Below, one piece after another: positions 26,341 to 33,953 of a stretch of DNA of 33,953 bases. The stretch comes from Thermoplasmatota archaeon. Its GTDB lineage: Archaea; Thermoplasmatota; Thermoplasmata; Thermoplasmatales; Thermoplasmataceae. Position 1 is the stretch's first letter. Each line of letters begins with the position of its first letter. The position numbers and the translations under genes are program-made. The stretch is taken from NCBI GenBank assembly GCA_023379345.1, contig JAMCUV010000020.1, positions 1 through 33,953 of the forward strand. The letters are read 5' to 3'. The notes beneath the pieces are model-generated. The model did no database searches. It worked only from the letters and a program-made list of their open reading frames with translations, and had not been told where the DNA came from.

Positions 26341-27537
26341 TTATAAAAATTTACCATACCGTGAAGCAACTGCGTAGACTGCCACAGCCCCTGGAATCTC
26401 AGCTTCACCAGTATCAAGGCTGAAATTTTCACCTGCAATGCTTATCTTTAGAGGACGCTGGATGTCCACCCTTGCTGACCGACTGTTGAAACCTGTATAG
26501 ATGGCATCTCGGAGCGGATCAAATGAATCAAACCCATCAACGGGTATATGCTTCACGATGAATCCAGTTTTTCCATGAAGGCTTCCTGGAGTCCTTATGA
26601 GCCTGTGCACGTCGGTGGTCACCGGCTCATCAATTTCACATGCAATGCTGTCCCTGACCTTGCTGATGATGTGCGTGAGTATCTTCTCGTCGTTGGCATC
26701 CATGTGCCTGTACTTCTCGCTCCCGGGCTTCAGGAACAGATCGCGCTTCTTCACCGGCACGCCGGAGCCGATCTGTTTGGATAGATTGCGGATGTAGGCT
26801 TCGGCGCTTCTCCTGTTTCCAAGCACGCTGGATAGTGCCTGGCTGCTGGATTCGTCTGCAACTTCAGCAAGAAATTCAACAAAGAGCCTGTCCACGTCGG
26901 ATTTCCATCCACCCATGACAGCAGAGGCTTCCTGCATTGACCTGCGGACGTCATAAGTGCTGAATCCCTCACCCCGTATGTAATTTGCAATCTCACGGCG
27001 GGAGTCCGATCCAAGAGAGTAGATGGAATCTTCCACAACGTGGACATGATAACCTCTTCCGCCGGAAAAAAATATCTTCAGGTCCTTCTCCTGAAATCCA
27101 AGATCATCCATCAGGAAGCGAAAAATGAGACGGTGTGTGTGCTTCTTGACCTCTGAAAGAATTTCGGTATAACTCATCTTTTCTGCACCCGGAATATGGT
27201 CTGCATCCAGATCAAATATGAGTTCGGCACCAAGCCATTCCTTGTCCTTCATGACCTTTTCTTCCGGCTTCCTGTAATATGCGGTGGAATAATATGTGTG
27301 GCGCGGAACAATGCGCCTCATCATATCAGTCAGGGAGGTGAGGTTCAGCACTGCCCTGTGCCTTACCATGGTTCCAAAAAATGGGATGAAACCGATTTCC
27401 CTTGCAGAGACTATGTCAATGAGATCAGCCTTCCAGTTCCTGTAATAGTCATGAAAATATTCACGCAGCACATTTTCTGAAGTGTCTGTCTCAGGCAACG
27501 CCTGCCCATGACATGATATATTAATATGATTTACCAT
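26341..27537 (-). CDS. priS: DNA primase small (catalytic) subunit PriS
   Basis: AELIFDLDADHIPG catalytic acidic motif, FFSGGRGYHVHVVEDS, PVTTDVHRLIRTPGSLHGKTG. ATG 27537 preferred over 27561. Confidence 0.93.
   Translation of the reverse strand: MVNHINISCHGQALPETDTSENVLREYFHDYYRNWKADLIDIVSAREIGFIPFFGTMVRHRAVLNLTSLTDMMRRIVPRHTYYSTAYYRKPEEKVMKDKEWLGAELIFDLDADHIPGAEKMSYTEILSEVKKHTHRLIFRFLMDDLGFQEKDLKIFFSGGRGYHVHVVEDSIYSLGSDSRREIANYIRGEGFSTYDVRRSMQEASAVMGGWKSDVDRLFVEFLAEVADESSSQALSSVLGNRRSAEAYIRNLSKQIGSGVPVKKRDLFLKPGSEKYRHMDANDEKILTHIISKVRDSIACEIDEPVTTDVHRLIRTPGSLHGKTGFIVKHIPVDGFDSFDPLRDAIYTGFNSRSARVDIQRPLKISIAGENFSLDTGEAEIPGAVAVYAVASRYGKFL
27515..27528 (+). promoter_or_regulatory. Putative TATA box of the sedolisin gene, inside the priS 5' coding region
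   Basis: GATATATTAATATG about 26-30 nt upstream of ATG 27551. Confidence 0.45.
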
Positions 27538-27550
27538 TGAGTTGAGGCAG

Positions 27551-30500
27551 ATGCCTTTCAATAAGTTCTACGCGATACTTGCAGTTCTGCTCATGGCAGC
27601 ACCCATGGCGGCATTAATTCCTATGTGGCAGCCATATTCCGCACACAGCAACATAGAAGCAGGCATCATCCATTCTGGAGAGAATGTGACGCAGAGTAAT
27701 GAACAATACTATATTGCCTATTTCCCCGGAACATATTCAGGAATGATCACCACTGAACTGGGCTTGCTGGGAGTGAGCTATGCAAGTTCAGGAGGCTTCA
27801 TGAACATATATCCTAATGAGGCGCAGCTGGCGTATGTGTCAAATATCCTGAAAATCGCCAGCAAGGACTTCGGCATTCAATATGCCCTGATCAACGGCAC
27901 CGTAACTTCCACCCCTTATGATGTCGTGTCGCAGGTGACCCCGGACCTTGTCATTCCCTATGCTTTTGTGCCCTCCCAGATCGCAAGCGCATACAACTTC
28001 ACCTGGGAATACAGGTCAGGATATACCGGTTCAGGAATAACAATAGGAATAGTGGATGCATATGGCGACCCCAATCTGGCCTATGATCTCAAGGCATTTG
28101 ATGAGTTGAATGGCCTTCCGCCTGCGAATCTGAGCGTTGCTTATCCAGAGGGGCAGCCAGGGAATGGGACGTACAATGCATCATGGGCACTGGAGACTGC
28201 GACGGATGTTGAATGGGCACATGCCATGGCCCCAAATGCCACAATACTACTCTACATTGCCCCTTCAGCCATCACCCAAACGCTTCAGTTTGCCGTCAGC
28301 GACATGGTCGACAGCAGTTCCGTGAATATTATTTCCCTGAGTTGGGGCAATCCCGAGATCCAGTTAACACAGCGTGAAATTGGAGTTTATTCACAGATAT
28401 ACAGGGAAGCTTACCTGAAGGGGATAACCGTTGTTGCCGCAACGGGGGACTCCGGATCAGATTATTATGGTGCGAATGGGACTGGCATACCAACTGTGAA
28501 TTTTCCATCCTCAGATCCATATGTTACCGCTGTGGGAGGCACTTCACTGAGCCTCTTTGATGGAAAATACTCCCAGACTGCATGGGGCGGACTCTACGAA
28601 GGGCAGAGTTTCGGAAGCGGAGGAGGGTACAGCAGGTTCTTTTCAACACCCTACTGGCAGTCTGCGCCTGGCTTCAACAGCACTGAAAGGGGGACCCCTG
28701 ACGTCTCGCTGGACGCAAACCAGTACACAGGAATGATAGTTGTTGTCAGGGGCAAACAGTATGAGGCGGGCGGTACAAGCATTGCCACCCCAATCTGGGC
28801 AGCTGCAGCAGCCATAATGGATCAGGCCACCCACAGGAACCTGGGCTTCCTGAATCCACTTCTGTATCAGATTTCAAGGACCCCATTATACAATTCATCA
28901 TTTGAACAGATAAGGACAGGAACCAATGGCGCATACAGTGCAGCACCGGGATGGAATCCTGTTACCGGATTGGGGACGCCAAGCGTTTCGGGACTGGTGA
29001 ACGCCACTGAAAAGATAACTGCCGGATTCGGCGGGCAGGTTCTTCTCCAGGGAAATGCCACGTATGCCAGCAGCGTATATTCAGTCCTGAATCTTTCCGT
29101 AAACACCTCAAACATGAAGTCGAACGGAAGTGGTTTCTATTATGTTGGGCTGTATAACAGTCCAGCCAATTATATTGAATTTGGCGTAAACGTTTCGGCG
29201 TCTGCCGCCAATTATATGATGAGGATAGGACAGTCCGGTTATGTCAGGACATTTTACGGCCCCCAGATTTCAGGATCATGGGGGCCATTGCACTACATCT
29301 CGAACCTGTCGCTCACCTACAAAAATGGGTGGATATCAGCAACATCCAATAGTTCAAGAGAAATCAGCGTCCCTGCGCCGGTATTTCTCAACTATGCTGG
29401 CAACTCAACCCCGGTGGCCGGAGGAGTAAGCATTGGTTCTTACGACAATCTAACTGATCTTGGGAATTTCACTTTCAGCAGCCTGACCGGGGTTTACAAT
29501 GGCACTCAATTGAATTCCTCAGGTATGTATTTCCAGAGGTTTTCAGGAATTGACATTCCCGGCTATTCATCACTGAATGCTGCAATAAACGGGACAGAAG
29601 TTGAATTTTCCCGGTATATCAAGAGCAGTCCCCCGGCAATCTCCTATGGTCCGCCGGCACCTCTGATTTCATATATGCTTAATTTCAGCTTGCCGGTGCA
29701 CGGGTCGTTCCACCTTTCCAACTACACAGGATCCGTTGAATGGAAGGTCAACGGAACGTCCATTGCTGGTAACACATATTCATTCCCTGCGACGGGGTAT
29801 TACAACATCACGGCCTCAGAATATGTGGACAGGAGCAGGGTGAATGAGACACGCATAATTTACATACCTGACATGGTGATCCAGAACGTGAGCGTCCACT
29901 CTGATGTGTCCCATGACCTGAACCCTCCGTCGTCTATCGTTGTGGATTATTTCTCCAGATATGCTGTCAGGAATACATCAGCAATACCGGTGGTTTCGGG
30001 CACGAATGATTTCGCAGTTTCGTCTACAGGATTCCGCACTGAATCCCTGAGCAACAAATCGTCCGGGAACCTCACCATAGAGCTTCATGCACTGCCAGTG
30101 CCAGTTTCCGCTTTCTTATTCCAGGGCAATGCGACTGTGACGATCCAGAACGTTACTGTGGCAGGTGAGAACGGGACATTTTCCGGAACAACAATGCCGG
30201 GTGTCGTGTGGATCAACGCCACCGCCCCTGGTTTTATTCCATTGAACCTGTCAACCATCATAATGCCGGGAACTTCATACCGCACGCAGATATTGCTTCA
30301 GCCTGAATCCAGCAGCATGGTTCTCATACAGGGCACGGTGAATGACGCGGTTTATGCCTTCCCTGTGGCTGGGGCCGTCGTATCTGTGTCAAACCAGTCA
30401 TATTCTTACACGAATTCCACCGGATACTATCGACTTTACGAGGGTTCAGGCACCCTCAATATATCAGCGTCCGCGAATCTCTATGAATCCCAGTACAAGC

Positions 30501-30964
30501 ACCTTGTTCTGAAATTTGCCCCACTTGACCTCAACTTCTCCTTGAAACCTCTGGACATAAACATCAGCTCCATGCCTTTCATAACAATAACCAGGTATTT
30601 CCCGCTGTTCTTCTTCATGGGAGTTGTCACCTGGTCAGGCTACAGCGGAAAGATCTTCTCTGAATATCAGCTCTACGTTTCCCAGAATGCAGGCTTCTTC
30701 AATCCAAGGGTTATCACCTTCACATCACCATCAAGCACATCCACCGTGATCTCCGGCATATATCCCGGGCACACTTACTACGCAACAATAGTGCTGAGGC
30801 TCTCCGATGGGGAGGTCTATCAGTCTTCGGTGGTTAAGATAACTTACTCAAATCCCGTATATCTGGGAATGAACATTGCCATAGTGGGAGGCATTGCAAT
30901 CTATCTGGCTTTCATGGGCGCATATTTAAGGAGGAGATGGAAAAAGACGCCTGTTTATCCCTAA
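27551..30964 (+). CDS. Secreted, membrane-anchored S53 peptidase (sedolisin / pro-kumamolisin family) with long C-terminal beta-rich region
   Basis: Signal-like N-terminus; SWALETATDVEWAHAMAP (Glu/Asp), ATGDSGSDYYG (Asp), YEAGGTSIATPIWAA (Ser), GWNPVTGLGTPS; C-terminal TM plus RRRWKK. ATG 27551 preferred over TTG 27542. Confidence 0.9.
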   Translation: MPFNKFYAILAVLLMAAPMAALIPMWQPYSAHSNIEAGIIHSGENVTQSNEQYYIAYFPGTYSGMITTELGLLGVSYASSGGFMNIYPNEAQLAYVSNILKIASKDFGIQYALINGTVTSTPYDVVSQVTPDLVIPYAFVPSQIASAYNFTWEYRSGYTGSGITIGIVDAYGDPNLAYDLKAFDELNGLPPANLSVAYPEGQPGNGTYNASWALETATDVEWAHAMAPNATILLYIAPSAITQTLQFAVSDMVDSSSVNIISLSWGNPEIQLTQREIGVYSQIYREAYLKGITVVAATGDSGSDYYGANGTGIPTVNFPSSDPYVTAVGGTSLSLFDGKYSQTAWGGLYEGQSFGSGGGYSRFFSTPYWQSAPGFNSTERGTPDVSLDANQYTGMIVVVRGKQYEAGGTSIATPIWAAAAAIMDQATHRNLGFLNPLLYQISRTPLYNSSFEQIRTGTNGAYSAAPGWNPVTGLGTPSVSGLVNATEKITAGFGGQVLLQGNATYASSVYSVLNLSVNTSNMKSNGSGFYYVGLYNSPANYIEFGVNVSASAANYMMRIGQSGYVRTFYGPQISGSWGPLHYISNLSLTYKNGWISATSNSSREISVPAPVFLNYAGNSTPVAGGVSIGSYDNLTDLGNFTFSSLTGVYNGTQLNSSGMYFQRFSGIDIPGYSSLNAAINGTEVEFSRYIKSSPPAISYGPPAPLISYMLNFSLPVHGSFHLSNYTGSVEWKVNGTSIAGNTYSFPATGYYNITASEYVDRSRVNETRIIYIPDMVIQNVSVHSDVSHDLNPPSSIVVDYFSRYAVRNTSAIPVVSGTNDFAVSSTGFRTESLSNKSSGNLTIELHALPVPVSAFLFQGNATVTIQNVTVAGENGTFSGTTMPGVVWINATAPGFIPLNLSTIIMPGTSYRTQILLQPESSSMVLIQGTVNDAVYAFPVAGAVVSVSNQSYSYTNSTGYYRLYEGSGTLNISASANLYESQYKHLVLKFAPLDLNFSLKPLDINISSMPFITITRYFPLFFFMGVVTWSGYSGKIFSEYQLYVSQNAGFFNPRVITFTSPSSTSTVISGIYPGHTYYATIVLRLSDGEVYQSSVVKITYSNPVYLGMNIAIVGGIAIYLAFMGAYLRRRWKKTPVYP

Positions 30965-31845
30965 TGCGTCTCTTTTTCCAGAAGGCCCTCCCATCTTCTG
31001 TCAACTTCTTCCTGCAAAATACTGATTTCATCCTCGTCCATATGCGAAAATCTCTTCTGGGACTGGACATATTCCTTGACAGAAACAGGCTTGCTGGGTC
31101 TGGTGAGCCTGAACGTGCCCATTGAGTACTCATACAGCGGGAACATCCTTGACTGCACAGCCATCCGCGACACCTCGATGGTTTTCTCGGGAGGGTAGTA
31201 CCAGCCTGTGGGGCATGGCGCGAGGATCTGGATGAACTTCGGGCCGTTGGTCTTCTTGGCATTCTGCACCTTCCGGATGAGGTCTTCAGGATATGCTATG
31301 GTGGCTGTTGCCACATATGGAACTCCCTGGGCCATCATTATATCCGCCACAACCTTCTTCTGCTGCTTCTTGAAATTTCTATCCAGACCAACTGGAGTGG
31401 TTGTGGTTTCAGCACCGTAGGGCGTGCTTCCGGATCTCTGGACACCTGTGTTCATGTAGCCCTCATTGTCGTACATGATGTAGAACACGTTGTGTCCCCG
31501 TTCCATGGCTCCCGATAGTGACTGGAGACCTATGTCTGCTGTCCCTCCGTCACCGGCAAACCCAACAACGTTGTAATCGCTGTCGCCCCTTATATCCAGT
31601 GCCTCTCTCAGACCACTTATTGAAGCGCCTGTGGCTGCAAATGGAGTGTAAACCATTGGTATGTCCAGTGTCCTGTTTGGCATGGCACCGGGAATCACCG
31701 CCCAGCATGAGGCAGGCACTGAGACCACGGTCTTCTTGCCAAGCGCCTTCAGAACATATCTCATTGCCAGTGTTGCACCGCATCCCTGGCAGGCTGTGTG
31801 CCCAGGTTCCATAAGTTCCTGTTCGGGAATGGATGTGGGCATCAC
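30961..31845 (-). CDS. porB: Pyruvate (2-oxoacid):ferredoxin oxidoreductase beta subunit
   Basis: GHTACQGCGATLAMRY, VGFAGDGGTADIGLQSLSGAMERGHNVFYIMYDNEGYMNTG, QILAPCPTGW. Confidence 0.93.
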   Translation of the reverse strand: MMPTSIPEQELMEPGHTACQGCGATLAMRYVLKALGKKTVVSVPASCWAVIPGAMPNRTLDIPMVYTPFAATGASISGLREALDIRGDSDYNVVGFAGDGGTADIGLQSLSGAMERGHNVFYIMYDNEGYMNTGVQRSGSTPYGAETTTTPVGLDRNFKKQQKKVVADIMMAQGVPYVATATIAYPEDLIRKVQNAKKTNGPKFIQILAPCPTGWYYPPEKTIEVSRMAVQSRMFPLYEYSMGTFRLTRPSKPVSVKEYVQSQKRFSHMDEDEISILQEEVDRRWEGLLEKETH

Positions 31846-33029
31846 TGATCACCCCTTGTGTTTATGAAAACAGTACCTTCCTTCCCTGCCGCCATCATGT
31901 CTATCATCCCCTCTATGTCATCCTCCTTCACATCACGGCCCCCAATGCCGGCAACGAACCCTGTTACGGGTATGTCTGATCTGCCGTAAAGTGCTGCCTT
32001 GATCTCATTGAACATGGTCCCTCCGGATCCAAATGACACTGATCTGTCGATCACGCCTATGTGGGCAGCATCCTTTGTGGCACGCACAATATCCTCGGCA
32101 GGGAATGGCCTGAAATACCTTATCCTGATTATTCCCACCTTCCTGCCATCGGCCCTCATCTTCCCTGCAACATATTTAGCGGTTGATGCAACTGTCCCTG
32201 ATGCTACAAGTAAGTACTCCGCACCGTCAGTCATGTATTCCTCAATCAATCCTCCGTAGTCACGGCCGAAGATCTCGGAGAATTCCCCTGTCACCTTCTT
32301 GATGGTGTTGGCAGATTGCCACATGCTCTCCATCATATCCTTTTTCAGTTCCATGAAGGGACCGTCAGGTGTGGAATATGATCCGTAGCCCATGGGGCGA
32401 TCCGAATCAACCTTGAAATCCAGGTGGAATTCGGGAAGGAATTCGTCAACAAGCTCCTGGTCCGGTATCACAACCTGCTCCGAAGTGTGCGACAGTATGA
32501 AGGCGTCCTCCATGCTCATGAAGGGGAGCATCACACCTGAATCCTCTGCAATCCGGTAACCCATTATGAGCGTGTCCATGGCCTCCTGATTTGATTCACT
32601 GTAGACCTGAATCCATCCAGTGTCCTTCTGGTTCATGCTGTCGGACTGGTCGGACCATATATTCCATGGGGGGCCAATGGCCCTGTTGACCACGCTCATG
32701 ACAATTGGAAGGCGCTGGCCCGCAACCCAGTGCAGCATCTCATGCATGTAGAGAAGACCCTGTGAGCTTGTTGCAGTGTAAGACCTCACGCCGGCAATTT
32801 CACTTGCAAATACAGCGGCCATTGCACTGTGTTCACTTTCCACCTCAACATACCTGGCGCTGATCTCCCTGTTTGCCACCATTTCCGCCAGTTTTTCCAC
32901 AATTGTGGTCTGCGGTGTGATGGGGTATGCTGAGATGAAGCCCACCTTTGACAGGCGAACGCCCTCTGCAACAGCCTCATTGCCGGTCATTATTGATGTC
33001 TTTGATCCTATTTCCCTCATTCCAGTCAT
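31842..33029 (-). CDS. porA: Pyruvate (2-oxoacid):ferredoxin oxidoreductase alpha subunit
   Basis: MTGNEAVAEGVRLSKVGFISAYPITPQTTIVEKLAE, YVEVESEHSAMAAVFASEIAGVRSYTATSSQGLLYMHE. Confidence 0.94.
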   Translation of the reverse strand: MTGMREIGSKTSIMTGNEAVAEGVRLSKVGFISAYPITPQTTIVEKLAEMVANREISARYVEVESEHSAMAAVFASEIAGVRSYTATSSQGLLYMHEMLHWVAGQRLPIVMSVVNRAIGPPWNIWSDQSDSMNQKDTGWIQVYSESNQEAMDTLIMGYRIAEDSGVMLPFMSMEDAFILSHTSEQVVIPDQELVDEFLPEFHLDFKVDSDRPMGYGSYSTPDGPFMELKKDMMESMWQSANTIKKVTGEFSEIFGRDYGGLIEEYMTDGAEYLLVASGTVASTAKYVAGKMRADGRKVGIIRIRYFRPFPAEDIVRATKDAAHIGVIDRSVSFGSGGTMFNEIKAALYGRSDIPVTGFVAGIGGRDVKEDDIEGMIDMMAAGKEGTVFINTRGDQ

Positions 33030-33325
33030 TCCTCCTCAAAATTCATTTCTATACATTTCTCCGGGCACTCATTTGCGCATATTCCGCATCCCTTGCAGTA
33101 ATCGTAGTCTATGACCGGAATGCTGAAGGCAATAACCTTCTGGTTGGGTGCCGGAGTCTTGCGCCCATCCTCAAGATTTATTGCATTGTCGGGGCAGAAT
33201 TTCCAGCATATCTCGCACCTTATGCAGCTTGAATAGTCAATTACGGGCTTCAGTGTCCTCCACAGGCCCGTATGGTTTGCCCTCGAACTGGTCTCCGCCA
33301 GTGGTACAAGCACCAACTCTACCAC
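33026..33325 (-). CDS. porD: Pyruvate:ferredoxin oxidoreductase delta (ferredoxin) subunit
   Basis: Two 4Fe-4S motifs, CIRCEICWKFCPDNAI and CKGCGICANECPEKCI. Confidence 0.92.
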   Translation of the reverse strand: MVELVLVPLAETSSRANHTGLWRTLKPVIDYSSCIRCEICWKFCPDNAINLEDGRKTPAPNQKVIAFSIPVIDYDYCKGCGICANECPEKCIEMNFEEE

Positions 33326-33867
33326 CCCATCCTTACGGAACTGTATGCTTTCTCGGCTGCGCTGACATTCACATCAGCCTTGGACGGAGACATTTCTGAT
33401 ATTGCTTCACGAATCTGGGTCATGTCCACAACCCCTGTGCTCTTTGAGAAGGCACCAAGCATCGCGGTGTTGATTATGGGGTTTGTTCTGTTGCCCAGTC
33501 CGAGATCGGTGGCAATCCTGGTTGCATCCACTGTTGCCACATGGTAAGGAAGGCCGAGATCTTCGGGAGCTTCAGGTGAATTGAGTATGAGCGACGACCC
33601 GGGCTTCATCCCTGCAGTCACATCGACGGTCTCCATCACCTTGCTGTCCAGCACCACAACGACATCAGGATTGTAAACCTGCGTCTTCAGCAGTATGGGC
33701 GTGGTGTCAATCCGCGTGAACGCTGTAACGGGTGCCCCCCTTCGCTCCGTCCCGAAGAATGGAAATGATATTACATACTCACCGGACATGAAGGATGCCA
33801 GAGCTAGCATCTTTGAAGCCGTTACTGCACCCTGTCCCCCTCTTCCGTGAAACCTGACTTCCAGCAT
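33319..33867 (-). CDS. porC: Pyruvate:ferredoxin oxidoreductase gamma subunit
   Basis: EVRFHGRGGQGAVTASKMLALASFMSGEYVISFPFFGTERRGAPVTAFTRI. Confidence 0.93.
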   Translation of the reverse strand: MLEVRFHGRGGQGAVTASKMLALASFMSGEYVISFPFFGTERRGAPVTAFTRIDTTPILLKTQVYNPDVVVVLDSKVMETVDVTAGMKPGSSLILNSPEAPEDLGLPYHVATVDATRIATDLGLGNRTNPIINTAMLGAFSKSTGVVDMTQIREAISEMSPSKADVNVSAAEKAYSSVRMGW

Positions 33868-33953
33868 ATTGATCAGGATTACCTTTGCACCACAATATAA
33901 TAAGATGTGCCCTTACATATAATGAGGAAAATTATTTAGGGAGCAACTGGAGG

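Noticed and set aside
1-33953. CRISPR arrays, cas genes, defence islands, transposons, prophage
   Set aside because: No regularly spaced repeats, nuclease/helicase defence genes, transposases or integrases recognised in either strand.

Overview
The window is a compact chromosomal segment of a Thermoplasmatales-like euryarchaeon. This placement is an inference from GatDE, PriS, a complex I without EFG, archaeal TATA boxes with little or no leader, and an acid-type S53 protease. No CRISPR array, transposase, integrase or rRNA was recognised. Contents in order: a truncated tRNA-Arg(CCT) at the left edge; queD-queC; malate dehydrogenase; a two-gene unit of a receiver-like/DUF835 protein and a GvpD/KaiC-like RecA-fold ATPase; hemB; a 1-Cys peroxiredoxin with a small unknown gene; tatA-tatC; a crotonase; a 12-gene nuoABCDHIJ1J2KLMN operon without nuoEFG, followed by two small unknown genes; gatD-gatE; rubrerythrin-DUF3501-acyl-CoA dehydrogenase-DUF72; priS head-to-head with a large membrane-anchored sedolisin; and porC-porD-porA-porB. 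Most of the window is housekeeping or energy metabolism. The best candidates for undescribed biology are the receiver-like/DUF835 + ATPase pair, the two orphan genes at the end of the nuo operon, and the rubredoxin-less rubrerythrin + DUF3501 unit. All assignments were made by reading motifs by eye; no database search was run.
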